From the NCBI RefSeq assembly GCF_001678495.1, contig NZ_JTJL01000005.1, forward strand, positions 39,425-103,424: a DNA stretch of 64,000 bases, in the 5' to 3' direction. Shown here in pieces: positions 7,932-18,285 of the stretch (its first letter is position 1; every line of letters starts with the position of its first letter). This DNA comes from Gallibacterium salpingitidis. Its GTDB lineage: Bacteria > Pseudomonadota > Gammaproteobacteria > Enterobacterales > Pasteurellaceae. A model generated the notes under the pieces. The model did no database searches, had not been told where the DNA came from, and saw only the letters and a program-made list of their open reading frames with translations. The position numbers and the translations under genes are program-made.

Positions 7932-8819
7932 TTACTGTTGATTCAATGCTACTTTCTGTCTTTCCGCCTTTAACGAATCCTCAATTTCTTTAATCCAATC
8001 GAGTTCAAATTGCGTAAAACCCGCTTGTAAGCGTGCATCAGTATTTACCACACCTTTAAAGATAACAATACGGTATTGGCGTAATAGATCAGAGAAACTG
8101 GTTAGAGGATCAAGATTGCGTTTGGCAGAGAGTGCGTGATACCAATGGTTACCGATAGCAACGTGACCAATTTCATCATTAAGAATAATGTTAAGAATTT
8201 CCACTGCACGAAAATCTTTACGCTGTGCCATTTTCTCTCTTAATGGTGGTGTAGCATCTAAGCCGCGAGCCTCTAATACACGCGGAACTAATGCCATTCG
8301 CTGCCAAATATCGTGAGCAGTGGCTTGTGCCATTTCCCATAAACCAGTGTGTGCCTCAAAATCACCATATTGATAGCCAAGCGTTTGTAGATGTTGATTA
8401 ACTAGACCAAAGTGATAGGTTTCTTCGTGTGCTACCCGAAGCCAATCTTTAACAAATGCAATTCCTTCACCTAATTGTTGTTGGGCAGCTAAACCAAAAC
8501 GCCAAGCAGCATCTAAACCGAGATTAATCGCGTTAAATTCGATATGGGCGATAGCGTGGAAAGTAGCAGCATATCCTTCCGGAGTAACGAATGAACGTTT
8601 TGGTACATCTTGTGGCGCAACTAAAACAGGCTTGTCAGGAATACCAACAAGCTCATTTTGTGGTGTCACTATTGGGTAATTTTCTTCTTGATTAAGTAAA
8701 TCCCACTGCCAATCGGTCGCCATAAGTTGATTGACTAATTGGCATTTTTTATCAGGATTTTTTTCTGCTAAAGCATTCGTAACAGCTAGCCAAAACTGCG
8801 CTGCTGCATCATTCATCAT
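7932..8819 (-). CDS. DUF455 ferritin-like protein
   Basis: This 295-residue protein belongs to the DUF455 family, a ferritin-like helical fold with candidate di-metal ligands. Visible Glu/His motifs are AHIEFNA, VAHEETYHF and LNDEIGHVAIGNHW, in the order and spacing of a carboxylate-bridged site. No biochemical function is firmly established for the family; related folds oxidise or hydroxylate substrates. It sits 10 bp after rimK and probably forms one operon with nfsA and rimK. The gene starts with two adjacent ATG codons (8817-8819 and 8814-8816). Confidence 0.8.
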   Translation of the reverse strand: MMNDAAAQFWLAVTNALAEKNPDKKCQLVNQLMATDWQWDLLNQEENYPIVTPQNELVGIPDKPVLVAPQDVPKRSFVTPEGYAATFHAIAHIEFNAINLGLDAAWRFGLAAQQQLGEGIAFVKDWLRVAHEETYHFGLVNQHLQTLGYQYGDFEAHTGLWEMAQATAHDIWQRMALVPRVLEARGLDATPPLREKMAQRKDFRAVEILNIILNDEIGHVAIGNHWYHALSAKRNLDPLTSFSDLLRQYRIVIFKGVVNTDARLQAGFTQFELDWIKEIEDSLKAERQKVALNQQ

Positions 8820-8829
8820 AACTATTCCT

Positions 8830-9753
8830 TTAAGTATTATTTGCTAAGTGTGTATGCTTATCGGCAATTTTGCGTTCTAAGTAGGCGATCATTTGTAAGG
8901 CAATGTCTAATTTGCTGGTTTTTTCGATTAACTCTAAACCTGGGCTGGCATTGACTTCAAGAATCATTGGGCCTTGTTTAGTGCGAATAATATCGACACC
9001 GGCAACGTCCAGACCAATAAGTTGCGTTGCTTTAGTCGCTAATTCACGCTCTTCATTAGTCAATTCTGCAGGGATTGCACTACCACCACGATGAAAATTA
9101 GCACGAAACTCACCAAGTTTTCCTTGTCGTTCCATTGCGCTAACCACACGCTGACCAATGACAAAACAGCGTAAATCATCGCCTTTAGCTTCACTAATAA
9201 ATTGTTGTGCTAATACAGGGATATTGGCGTGTTTCAAGGTTTCTAATACACTGATCGTGCTATTATTTTCAGGCATTAACATCACTCCAATACCTTGTGA
9301 ACCAGCAAGCGTTTTGAGGATTGCTGGTGCGCCAATATTATCGGCAATCGCAGTCGCATTCACTTCACAACCACCAAAACTGGTAGTAGGTACCGGTAAA
9401 TGGTGTTGATGCAATACTTGCAAACTTTGCCATTTGTCACGAGCTAAAGCAAAAGCATCTGCCTGATTGAGGATTGGAATATTACGCTGTTCAAAATAAC
9501 GTAATACTCGGCAGCCCATTTCAGTACTAGCAGTACCAAAACGGGGAATAATGCCGTCGTAGTGCGGTAGCTCTTGATAGAAAGGTTCATTCGCCGCTTG
9601 GTAATAGAGTTTTGGTTGCGAATGATAGACTAACTGTAAAATACAACGGTTAGGATCGAGAATATCAATTTGATGGCCGCTTTCAATCGCTGCTTCTTGT
9701 AAACGCACGCAACTGTATAAGCGTGGTTCACGACATAACATTAATAATCTCAT
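8830..9753 (-). CDS. rimK: RimK, ATP-grasp ligase that adds glutamate to ribosomal protein S6
   Basis: The 307-residue ATP-grasp enzyme closely matches RimK, which adds glutamate residues to the C-terminus of ribosomal protein S6. The N-terminus MRLLMLCREPRLYSCVRL and the central ATP-grasp stretch ILKTLAGSQGIGVML are visible. So is the C-terminal metal/ATP site GPMILEVNASPGLE. The start lies 1 bp after the nfsA stop, indicating translational coupling. The nfsA-rimK pair next to a divergent grxA repeats the E. coli arrangement, which supports orthology. The C-terminus is a charged tail. Confidence 0.9.
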   Translation of the reverse strand: MRLLMLCREPRLYSCVRLQEAAIESGHQIDILDPNRCILQLVYHSQPKLYYQAANEPFYQELPHYDGIIPRFGTASTEMGCRVLRYFEQRNIPILNQADAFALARDKWQSLQVLHQHHLPVPTTSFGGCEVNATAIADNIGAPAILKTLAGSQGIGVMLMPENNSTISVLETLKHANIPVLAQQFISEAKGDDLRCFVIGQRVVSAMERQGKLGEFRANFHRGGSAIPAELTNEERELATKATQLIGLDVAGVDIIRTKQGPMILEVNASPGLELIEKTSKLDIALQMIAYLERKIADKHTHLANNT

Positions 9754-9754
9754 G

Positions 9755-10474
9755 TTATTTCTTCACAAAGCCTTGTTTTTGTAAATAGCTTAATACTGCA
9801 GGACGCACAGGTTTATTAAGCGCCTTCGCAACATTTTTACTCCAATTATTATCAATATTGCTGCGAGCTTGATAATAATCGGCAGTCACTTGATCAAATT
9901 GCGCTAATTTATCCTGGTCAAGGGTTTGATAGTGATTTTCAAAGAACATTAGTTCAGCAGGTAAACGTGGTTTTAGCGGTGGATTTTGATTTGGATAACC
10001 TAAGCACATACCGACAATAGGCAAAGTATGTTTTGGTAATTGGAGTAACTCACCAACTTTTTCCATTTCATTACGTAAAGAACCGATGTAAACACCGCCT
10101 AATCCTAATAATTCTGCGCTAGCTAATACATTTTGCGCCATAATACCAGTATCAACGGCACCAATCAGTAATACTTCTGCCCAGTCTAATTGTGCTTCTG
10201 GACAAATTTCAGCGTGTTTCGCAAAATCAACACAAAAGACCCAAAACTCAGGCGCAGTATAGACATACTCTTGATTAGAGCAGTATTGCATCAGCTGTTG
10301 GCGCATTGCTTTATCGGTGACACGAATAATAGATACACACTGTAAGTGATTAGAAGAGGATGCCATTCTTGCGGATTGCAGCAGCTGCTGGCGAGTTTCG
10401 TTATCGATTTCTTTATCTAAAAATTTACGAATAGAACGATGAGAATGTAGTATCTCTAAGGCTTCTGTTGACAT
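9755..10474 (-). CDS. nfsA: NfsA, oxygen-insensitive NADPH nitroreductase
   Basis: This flavoprotein (239 residues from the chosen start) matches NfsA, an FMN-dependent two-electron nitro and quinone reductase. Visible FMN-binding features are HSHRSIRKF near the N-terminus, SARMASSSNHLQ (helix plus phosphate contacts) and LGLGGVYIGSLRN. The frame is open upstream to 10540, but the ATG at 10474 is preferred: it has a GAGGT site 8 nt upstream and gives the family length. It is the first gene of nfsA-rimK-DUF455, divergent from grxA, so the two may share redox control as in enterobacteria. Confidence 0.88.
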   Translation of the reverse strand: MSTEALEILHSHRSIRKFLDKEIDNETRQQLLQSARMASSSNHLQCVSIIRVTDKAMRQQLMQYCSNQEYVYTAPEFWVFCVDFAKHAEICPEAQLDWAEVLLIGAVDTGIMAQNVLASAELLGLGGVYIGSLRNEMEKVGELLQLPKHTLPIVGMCLGYPNQNPPLKPRLPAELMFFENHYQTLDQDKLAQFDQVTADYYQARSNIDNNWSKNVAKALNKPVRPAVLSYLQKQGFVKK

Positions 10475-10502
10475 AGTAAATACCTCGAATGAATGTAATA
10501 AC

Positions 10503-10550
10503 TTGCGGATGTCATTTTGCGGATTGATATAATATACCAATCGTTATAAT
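10503..10550 (+). promoter_or_regulatory. Candidate grxA promoter region
   Basis: Two TATAAT hexamers (10528-10533 and 10545-10550) lie in the nfsA-grxA divergent region. Possible -35 elements are TTGCGG (10503) and TTGATA (10524), but the spacers (19 and 15 bp) are not optimal. A short inverted repeat GATTG...CAATC surrounds the first -10. Confidence 0.35.
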
Positions 10551-10626
10551 GCTTAAAATAGTTTTCCATCTATTATTGAGATTGAGTAGAATAGCTACGT
10601 TTTCATTGATAAATAAGGAGTCAATT

Positions 10627-10890
10627 ATGTATACAGTTATTTTTGGTCGCCCTGGCTGCCCATATTGTGCAAGAGCAAAAGAATTAGCGGAAAAATTAAA
10701 AAATACCGTTGAAGATTTTGACTATCGTTATGTAGATATCATTGCAGAAGGGATTTCTAAAGCAGATCTTTCTAAATCAGTTGGTAAAACTGTTGAAACC
10801 GTACCACAAATTTTCATTGATGAAAAACCAATTGGTGGTTGTACAGATTTTGAAGCATTAATGAAAGAAAAATTTGGCGTAGTTGCTTAA
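10627..10890 (+). CDS. grxA: Glutaredoxin 1
   Basis: This 87-residue classical dithiol glutaredoxin has the active site CPYC (Cys11-Cys14) after a beta strand, the cis-Pro element TVPQIF, and the glutathione-binding GGCTDFEAL. It reduces disulfides in ribonucleotide reductase and other targets using glutathione. An in-frame TTA-to-ATG extension to 10549 exists, but the ATG at 10627 has AAGGAG 7 nt upstream and gives the known length. The gene is divergent from nfsA as in E. coli. Confidence 0.92.
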   Translation: MYTVIFGRPGCPYCARAKELAEKLKNTVEDFDYRYVDIIAEGISKADLSKSVGKTVETVPQIFIDEKPIGGCTDFEALMKEKFGVVA

Positions 10891-10906
10891 TTTTTTTATC
10901 AGAGTT

Positions 10907-10941
10907 AAAAACGGAAAGCGCAGATGCCTTTCCGTTTTTTT
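10907..10941 (+). terminator. Intrinsic terminator after grxA
   Basis: A 12-bp stem (10907-10918 with 10928-10939) is followed by a run of T. It probably also serves convergent ytfJ, because its other flank is A-rich. Confidence 0.8.
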
Positions 10942-10945
10942 GTAC

Positions 10946-11503
10946 CTATTGTTGGATTAATTTTGAAACTAAATCAACCACTTGTTTATTTTCTGCGTCA
11001 GACAGTTTTCCTTCTTTAGCAAATTGCACTTTGCCTTGTTTATCTAATACCAAAATTAACGAATTTTCTGGTCGTAATTGCCAAGCATTTTTGACTTTAC
11101 CATTTTCATCAACGATAACGGATGTATAAGGAAACTCTTTTTTCCCTTTTTCTGTTTTACTTTTCGCCATACTACTCATTCCTAAAGTGGCATCAGCGAC
11201 ATTGACAATTGTGGTAGTTTGATATTTGTCGTGTGGAAAGTGGGCGGCTTTAATTTTATCCATTAGTGGATCATTCATTGATTTAACAGAAATACGTCCA
11301 GCCATATGTTGTACAACACGTACCTTGCCCGCCAATGTATTACTGTTCCAGGCTTGATATTGCACTTTATCACCATTTAAGATGATTTCTCCGCTTTGGA
11401 CATTATTAACGGCTATTGGTGCTTGTCCAACCGTTAAGTTATGCGCCATTGCTGAAAATGGAAATACTAAGCTCAGCATAAAAAGTTGTCGTACTCGTTT
11501 CAT
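10946..11503 (-). CDS. ytfJ: YtfJ-family periplasmic protein
   Basis: This 185-residue protein has a cleavable signal peptide (basic MKRVR, hydrophobic core, SAMAH cleavage region near residue 21). The rest has the features of the YtfJ family, a thioredoxin-like fold without the CXXC pair, including NVADATLGMSS and SLILVLDKQGKVQF. Family members are exported and of unknown function. The gene stands alone between grxA and an EamA transporter, 41 bp after the latter's 3' end, so cotranscription is possible. Confidence 0.8.
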   Translation of the reverse strand: MKRVRQLFMLSLVFPFSAMAHNLTVGQAPIAVNNVQSGEIILNGDKVQYQAWNSNTLAGKVRVVQHMAGRISVKSMNDPLMDKIKAAHFPHDKYQTTTIVNVADATLGMSSMAKSKTEKGKKEFPYTSVIVDENGKVKNAWQLRPENSLILVLDKQGKVQFAKEGKLSDAENKQVVDLVSKLIQQ

Positions 11504-11544
11504 TCTAAATCCTTGTTGAAAAATGATGGGTTAATAAACTGAAA

Positions 11545-12411
11545 TTAAGTTGCTGGTTGCTGTTTTTTTACGGAATAGAGGATAAACACAAAGGTCACAC
11601 CTAATACTAATGTTATTCCGATACCAATCTTCCAAGTAATTTGTTCATGTAAAAACAGAATGGCGAATAGAATACCAAAAATCGGTTCTAGCGCCGAAAT
11701 AACCCCTGAAATATTGGCAGAAACATAGGGTAATCCGTTATTCCATAATTTTGGTGCCAGCCAACTACAAGCAATTCCTAAATATAACAATGCCATTGTA
11801 TCGATGAATGAAGGTGAAAAATGCCATTGTTGATTGAGTAATAAAGTAAATGGAATACAAAAAATCATACCAAACATAATGGTCACTGCGGTATAACTAC
11901 GTGGAGGGATCTCCTTCATAACTTCTTGTGCCCAACGAACGGTGAAAGCAAAAGTAATCGTAGAAGCTAAAATTAAAAAACAACCCCACACATCAATTTG
12001 GCTATTTGGATCATCATCACTGACTACTAAAGCAATACCAATAAAAGCTAATAAACCGAGAATATATTCAAATTTGCTCGCTTTTTCTTTAAAAAACAGA
12101 TGACCAACAAAAACCATAATTAATGGTTGTAAGCCTAACATAGTGACTGCGCTAGAGGCAGAAGTATATTTTAAACCAATAAATTGCAATAAAAAGACAA
12201 GCGGATAATTAAGAAAAGCAAGAATTGCTAGACTTTTATATAAATGATGCGGAATTTTACGAAAAAAGCGCACAAAGGTAGGCAAAACAATTAGCGCTGC
12301 AATACTGAAACGAAATTGCACTAAGATGACGGGATCAAATGAATTGTAAGCTAATTTGCCTACGGGGAGAGAACTCCCCCAGATTGCAATTGCAATAAAA
12401 AGCGGAAGCAT
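11545..12411 (-). CDS. EamA/DMT-family inner-membrane transporter
   Basis: This 288-residue protein has ten hydrophobic segments arranged as two EamA repeats. The first starts at AIAIWGSSLPVGKLAYN and the second at ASTITFAFTVRWAQE. The second repeat ends with ISALEPIFGILFAILFLHE, typical of the fold. Such proteins move metabolites, often amino acids or nucleotide derivatives, across the inner membrane. No context identifies the substrate. A stop codon directly precedes the ATG at 12411, so no longer start is possible in this frame. The ribosome site is weak. Confidence 0.8.
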   Translation of the reverse strand: MLPLFIAIAIWGSSLPVGKLAYNSFDPVILVQFRFSIAALIVLPTFVRFFRKIPHHLYKSLAILAFLNYPLVFLLQFIGLKYTSASSAVTMLGLQPLIMVFVGHLFFKEKASKFEYILGLLAFIGIALVVSDDDPNSQIDVWGCFLILASTITFAFTVRWAQEVMKEIPPRSYTAVTIMFGMIFCIPFTLLLNQQWHFSPSFIDTMALLYLGIACSWLAPKLWNNGLPYVSANISGVISALEPIFGILFAILFLHEQITWKIGIGITLVLGVTFVFILYSVKKQQPAT

Positions 12412-12671
12412 CTATTACGCCTATGCAGATAAAACAGAATGGGCATTATAAGACTGAAAATAAAAATGCCGCAACCCTATTTATTGTTGGTATCTGTTGT
12501 AGGAAATCTGTTAGACTTATAAAGCAAGTTTATTTACACTGAATGCTTGTCGAAAAATTGTATTTTTGTGGCATTTTTTTGCTTTTTTATGCTGAAGTGC
12601 GCAAAAGTATGATAAATTACATTTGTTTATCAATATTATTTCATTATCTTTACCTTTAAATGGAGAAAAAT

Positions 12672-13898
12672 ATGTCGTGGAATGATTCAGGACAGGATCC
12701 TTGGTCAAAGCCTGGTAGTTCGGATCGAAAAGATGGAAAAGAGAACAATTCATCTGGACAGAATCAACAACCCAATCAAAATCAAAACAATGACAACCCA
12801 CCTGATTTATTAGAAGAATTGACAAAGTTTTTCAATAAACTTAGCCAAGGCGGCGGACAAGGTAGTAAAGGTTCAGCCAACACGACAAATTCAGCAAAAG
12901 GTTTTGGAAAGTTAGTGATTTTTGCTGCGATTGCGGCAGTGATCATTTGGATTGCCAGTGGTTTTTACACCATCAAGGAAGCGGAACGTGGCGTGGTATT
13001 GCGTTTCGGTAAATTAGAAAAAATTGTGCAACCAGGTTTAAATTGGAAACCAACTTTTATTGATACCGTTTTACCAGTGAATGTGGAAAGAATTAGTGAG
13101 TTAAAAACGCAAGGTTCTATGCTGACACAAGATGAAAATATGGTGACAGTAGAAATGACGGTACAATACCGTATTCAAGATCCTGCTAATTATTTATTCC
13201 ATGTTGTTGATCCACAAGATAGTTTAAGCCAAGCAACGGACAGTGCCTTACGTTATGTGATTGGACATATGTCAATGGATGATATTTTAACCACAGGACG
13301 TTCGGTTGTGCGTGAACGTACGTGGAAATCCTTAAATGAAATTATTAAACCTTACAATATGGGTTTAGAAATTTTAGATGTGAACTTCCAATCTGCGCGC
13401 CCACCAGAAGAAGTTAAAGATGCCTTTGATGATGCAATTAAAGCGCAAGAAGATGAACAACGTTTGATTCGTGAAGCAGAAGCTTATGCGAGAGAACGTG
13501 AACCAATTGCACGTGGTAATGCTCAACAAATTATTGAACAAGCAACGGCATATAAAGAACAAATTGTGCTAGATGCGAAAGGGGAAACAGAACGTTTTAC
13601 TAAATTAATCCCTGAATTTAAGGCGAATCCACAATTATTAAAAGAGCGTCTTTATCTAGAATCAATGGAAAAAGTGATGGCGAAAACGCCGAAAGTTTTA
13701 TTGGATAACAACGGTAATAACTTAACTGTTTTACCATTAGAACAGTTGATGAAGAAAGGTAAAACAACTTCATCTGAAATCTCTACCAGCAACAATGGTA
13801 ATGAAGCACCTAAGAACACATTAGATGTGCCAAAAGTGCCGAATAATACTCAAGTAAAAGAGCCAACTATTGATGCTGATCGTCAAGGGAGATTTTAA
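12672..13898 (+). CDS. hflK: HflK, SPFH-domain regulator of FtsH
   Basis: This 408-residue membrane protein has a Gln/Asn/Ser-rich cytoplasmic N-terminus (PNQNQNNDNPPD), one membrane segment (about residues 75-95), an SPFH/band-7 domain (about 100-280) and a helical region rich in Glu/Arg/Ala. With HflC it forms the large periplasmic cage around the FtsH protease. An ATG four codons upstream (12660) exists. The ATG at 12672 is chosen because MSWN matches the family start and GGAG lies 6-9 nt before it. HflC follows with a 1-nt overlap (TAATG). Confidence 0.9.
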   Translation: MSWNDSGQDPWSKPGSSDRKDGKENNSSGQNQQPNQNQNNDNPPDLLEELTKFFNKLSQGGGQGSKGSANTTNSAKGFGKLVIFAAIAAVIIWIASGFYTIKEAERGVVLRFGKLEKIVQPGLNWKPTFIDTVLPVNVERISELKTQGSMLTQDENMVTVEMTVQYRIQDPANYLFHVVDPQDSLSQATDSALRYVIGHMSMDDILTTGRSVVRERTWKSLNEIIKPYNMGLEILDVNFQSARPPEEVKDAFDDAIKAQEDEQRLIREAEAYAREREPIARGNAQQIIEQATAYKEQIVLDAKGETERFTKLIPEFKANPQLLKERLYLESMEKVMAKTPKVLLDNNGNNLTVLPLEQLMKKGKTTSSEISTSNNGNEAPKNTLDVPKVPNNTQVKEPTIDADRQGRF

Positions 13899-14794
13899 TG
13901 ATGCGTAAGTTTTTAATGCCAGTTATTGTTATCGTCGCAATAATTTTATATACCAGTATTATTGTTGTGCCTGAAGGTGCAAGAGGTATTATGTTGCGTT
14001 TTGGTAAGGTGCAACGTGATGCAGATAACAAAGTTGTTGTTTATAATCCGGGATTACATTTTAAAATTCCTGTAATTGATGGAATTAAAATTTTAAATGC
14101 CCGTATTCAAACTTTAGATGGACAAGCTGATCGCTTTGTTACTGTTGAGAAAAAAGACTTATTAGTTGATTCTTATGTGAAATGGCGTATTGCTGATTTT
14201 GGTAAGTTCTTTACTTCAACAGGTGGTGGCGATTATTTGCGTGCAGATAGCTTATTAAGACGTAAAGTCAATGACCGCCTCCGTTCAGAGATTGGTTCAA
14301 GAACAATTAAAGATATTGTATCTGGTACACGTGGTGAATTGATGTTAGATGCAAGAAAAGCATTAAATACCGGAACAGACAGTACCGCAGAGTTAGGTAT
14401 TGAAGTAATTGATGTGCGTATTAAACAAATCAATTTACCAGAAGAAGTTTCATCATCTATTTATCAACGTATGCGTGCAGAACGTGATGCAGTAGCACGT
14501 GAACACCGTTCACAAGGTCGTGAAAAAGCAGCTTTTATTCAAGCTGATGTTGATCGTAAAGTGACAGTGATTTTGGCTAATGCGAATAAAAAAGCACAAG
14601 AATTACGTGGTGAAGGTGATGCGGTCGCGGCAAAAATTTATGCTGACGGTTTTGGACAAGCGCCAGAATTCTATAACTTTATTCGTAGCTTAAAAGCTTA
14701 TGAGAAGAGTTTTGCGCAATCTGACAATTTAATGATTGTGAAACCAGATAGCGAATTCTTCAAATTTATGCAGCGTCCAACAGAACAAAAGTAA
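13898..14794 (+). CDS. hflC: HflC, SPFH-domain partner of HflK
   Basis: This 298-residue protein has an N-terminal signal anchor (RKFLMPVIVIVAIILYTSII) and an SPFH domain beginning at VVPEGARGIMLRFGKV. A helical region rich in Glu/Arg/Ala and a YADGFGQAPEFYNF segment follow near the C-terminus, as in the HflC family. It forms the HflKC complex that modulates FtsH proteolysis. The start overlaps the hflK stop by one base; a second ATG follows directly at 13901. The pair lies just upstream of purA, a common gammaproteobacterial order. Confidence 0.9.
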   Translation: MMRKFLMPVIVIVAIILYTSIIVVPEGARGIMLRFGKVQRDADNKVVVYNPGLHFKIPVIDGIKILNARIQTLDGQADRFVTVEKKDLLVDSYVKWRIADFGKFFTSTGGGDYLRADSLLRRKVNDRLRSEIGSRTIKDIVSGTRGELMLDARKALNTGTDSTAELGIEVIDVRIKQINLPEEVSSSIYQRMRAERDAVAREHRSQGREKAAFIQADVDRKVTVILANANKKAQELRGEGDAVAAKIYADGFGQAPEFYNFIRSLKAYEKSFAQSDNLMIVKPDSEFFKFMQRPTEQK

Positions 14795-14797
14795 TGT

Positions 14798-14820
14798 AAA
14801 AGCCTCGAATAGAGGCTTTT
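14798..14820 (+). terminator. Intrinsic terminator after hflC
   Basis: A 9-bp stem (14798-14806 with 14812-14820), a 5-nt loop and a TTTT arm lie directly after the hflC stop. Confidence 0.7.
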
Positions 14821-14915
14821 CTTATGTATGATCAAGGAACTATAGATTAGATTTGTAGTTTTAGATAAGCGGTAGTAAAGTATTGCGTTGGAATGACCTT
14901 TTTTAAACTAAATAG

Positions 14916-16232
<1,317 letters not shown>

Positions 16233-16248
16233 ATAATTTATCGCTGAT

Positions 16249-16285
16249 AGATGGCTATTCCTATGATGGAATAGCCATCTTTTTT
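16249..16285 (+). terminator. Intrinsic terminator after purA
   Basis: A perfect 13-bp stem (16249-16261 with 16268-16280) is followed by a T-tract. Confidence 0.85.
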
Positions 16286-16302
16286 ATCTGATTATCTGAA
16301 TT

Positions 16303-18237
16303 ATGCGTCTATTTATTGCCGAAAAACCAAGTTTAGCAAGAGCTGTTGCGGAAGTGTTGCCAAAACCGCATCAACGGGGTGATGGTTTTATTCGTTGCGG
16401 TGAAAATGATTATGTCACTTGGTGTATTGGGCATCTTTTAGAACTAGCTGAACCAGATAGCTATAATCCAGCTTTTAAGCAATGGCGATTGGAACACTTG
16501 CCGATTATGCCTGAAAAATGGCAATTTTTACCCAAAAAAGCGACAGAAAAACAATTATCAGTCATTAGCCGTTTGGTACAACAAGCAGATGTGATTGTAC
16601 ATACAGGCGACCCTGACCGAGAGGGGCAATTATTAATTGATGAACTGTTTGCCTACCTTAATTTACCGAAAACAAAGATTGATGCTATTCAGCGTTGTTT
16701 GATTAACGATCTGAATCCGGCAGCAGTAACAAAAGCAGTTAATAAGTTACAGACAAATCTAGATTTTCGTTCTCTGACGATTTCTGCATTAGCTCGTACT
16801 AGGGCAGATTGGTTATATGGTATCAATATGACACGAGCCTATACCATTCGAGGGCAACAGGTGGGCTATAAAGGCGTATTATCTGTTGGACGGGTACAAA
16901 CGCCAGTATTAGGCTTGATTGTGCGTCGTGATTTAGAAATTGAAAATTTTGTACCGAAAGATTTTTTTGAGGTGCAAGCAAATATCTATTTTTCTGCGGA
17001 AACGGTAACACAACAGCCGCAAATTCAAGGTTATCCTTTTAAAGCACAATGGAAACCGAGTGAAGCGTGTGAGCCTTATCAAGATGAAGAAGGCAGGGTA
17101 TTAGTGAAATCATTGGCAGAACACGTAGTGAAACGGATTCAACAGAAGCCTGCGTTAGTCAATGAATACCAAAATAAAACTGAAACAGAAACCGCTCCGT
17201 TACCTTATTCTTTATCGGCATTACAAATTGATGCGGCGAAAATGTATGGGATGTCAGCACAAGAAGTGTTAGATAGCTGCCAACGTTTGTATGAAACGCA
17301 TAAAGCGATTACTTATCCACGTTCAGATTGTCGTTATTTACCCGAAGAACATTTTGGCGAACGGCAAGCAATTTTTGCTGCAATCAGTGCGAATTGCTCA
17401 GATTATCAAACCTTTGTGGAGGGATTTAATGCTGAACAACGTAATCGTTGCTGGAATGATAAACAAGTGGAAGCTCACCACGCCATTATTCCCACCGCAA
17501 AACAAAATTTACGTTTAAATGCACAAGAGCAAAAAATTTATCAGCTAATAGCTCGTCAATATCTGATGCAGTTTTATCCTGATGCGGAATATCATAAAAC
17601 AAAAATTGGTTTAACAATTGAAGGCGGAATGTTTGTTGCACAAACTCGAGGGCTGGCGAATGCTGGTTGGAAGCGCTTGCAAGGCAAGGAAGAGAGTGAT
17701 CCACAAAAAATAGCGGCAGCATTACCCACTGTGAAAAAAGGTGATGTGCTTTATTGTCTTGATGGCGAAGTAGTCAGTAAAAAAACACAACCACCGAGTT
17801 ATTTTACTGATGCGACTCTGTTATCAGCGATGACGGGTATTGCACGTTTTGTGCAGGATAAAGAGCTAAAGAAAATCTTGCGTGAAACCGATGGCTTGGG
17901 AACGGAAGCAACTCGTGCTGGTATTATTGAATTACTCTTTAAGCGAGGTTTTTTATATAAAAAAGGGCGTTATATTCATAGTACTGAAGCGGGACGTATT
18001 TTGATTCAAGCGTTACCAGATATTGCAACACAACCTGATATGACGGCACAATGGGAATCTCAGCTAGATCAGATTTACCGTAAGCAATTAAATTACCAAG
18101 TTTTTATGCAGCAGCTAACCACGCAATTACCACACTTAGTCAGGAATATTGATCTACAAAAATTACAATTATTACGTAATATTCCGGTTCAATCTACTAA
18201 GCAAAAGAGAAATCTTAAGAGTCAAAAAAAGGAGTAA
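16303..18237 (+). CDS. topB: DNA topoisomerase III
   Basis: This 644-residue type IA topoisomerase has an N-terminal Toprim domain ([14 protein letters not shown]; acidic [11 protein letters not shown] at about residues 100-110). The catalytic Tyr (about residue 338) is in [26 protein letters not shown] and the late [13 protein letters not shown] complete the type IA core. It decatenates replication intermediates and resolves recombination structures. The C-terminus is a basic tail without zinc-finger cysteines, as in E. coli TopB. The purA terminator precedes it and another hairpin overlaps its stop. Confidence 0.93.
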   Translation: MRLFIAEKPSLARAVAEVLPKPHQRGDGFIRCGENDYVTWCIGHLLELAEPDSYNPAFKQWRLEHLPIMPEKWQFLPKKATEKQLSVISRLVQQADVIVHTGDPDREGQLLIDELFAYLNLPKTKIDAIQRCLINDLNPAAVTKAVNKLQTNLDFRSLTISALARTRADWLYGINMTRAYTIRGQQVGYKGVLSVGRVQTPVLGLIVRRDLEIENFVPKDFFEVQANIYFSAETVTQQPQIQGYPFKAQWKPSEACEPYQDEEGRVLVKSLAEHVVKRIQQKPALVNEYQNKTETETAPLPYSLSALQIDAAKMYGMSAQEVLDSCQRLYETHKAITYPRSDCRYLPEEHFGERQAIFAAISANCSDYQTFVEGFNAEQRNRCWNDKQVEAHHAIIPTAKQNLRLNAQEQKIYQLIARQYLMQFYPDAEYHKTKIGLTIEGGMFVAQTRGLANAGWKRLQGKEESDPQKIAAALPTVKKGDVLYCLDGEVVSKKTQPPSYFTDATLLSAMTGIARFVQDKELKKILRETDGLGTEATRAGIIELLFKRGFLYKKGRYIHSTEAGRILIQALPDIATQPDMTAQWESQLDQIYRKQLNYQVFMQQLTTQLPHLVRNIDLQKLQLLRNIPVQSTKQKRNLKSQKKE

Positions 18238-18257
18238 CATAATGGTTGTTACTCCTT
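18229..18257. terminator. Terminator hairpin overlapping the topB stop codon
   Basis: A 10-bp perfect stem (18229-18238 with 18248-18257) has its 5' arm ending in the topB stop region. It lies between convergent topB and the LtaS-like gene. The T-tract is short. Confidence 0.55.
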
Positions 18258-18285
18258 GTTTATAGCCATTTTTAAAACACGATAA

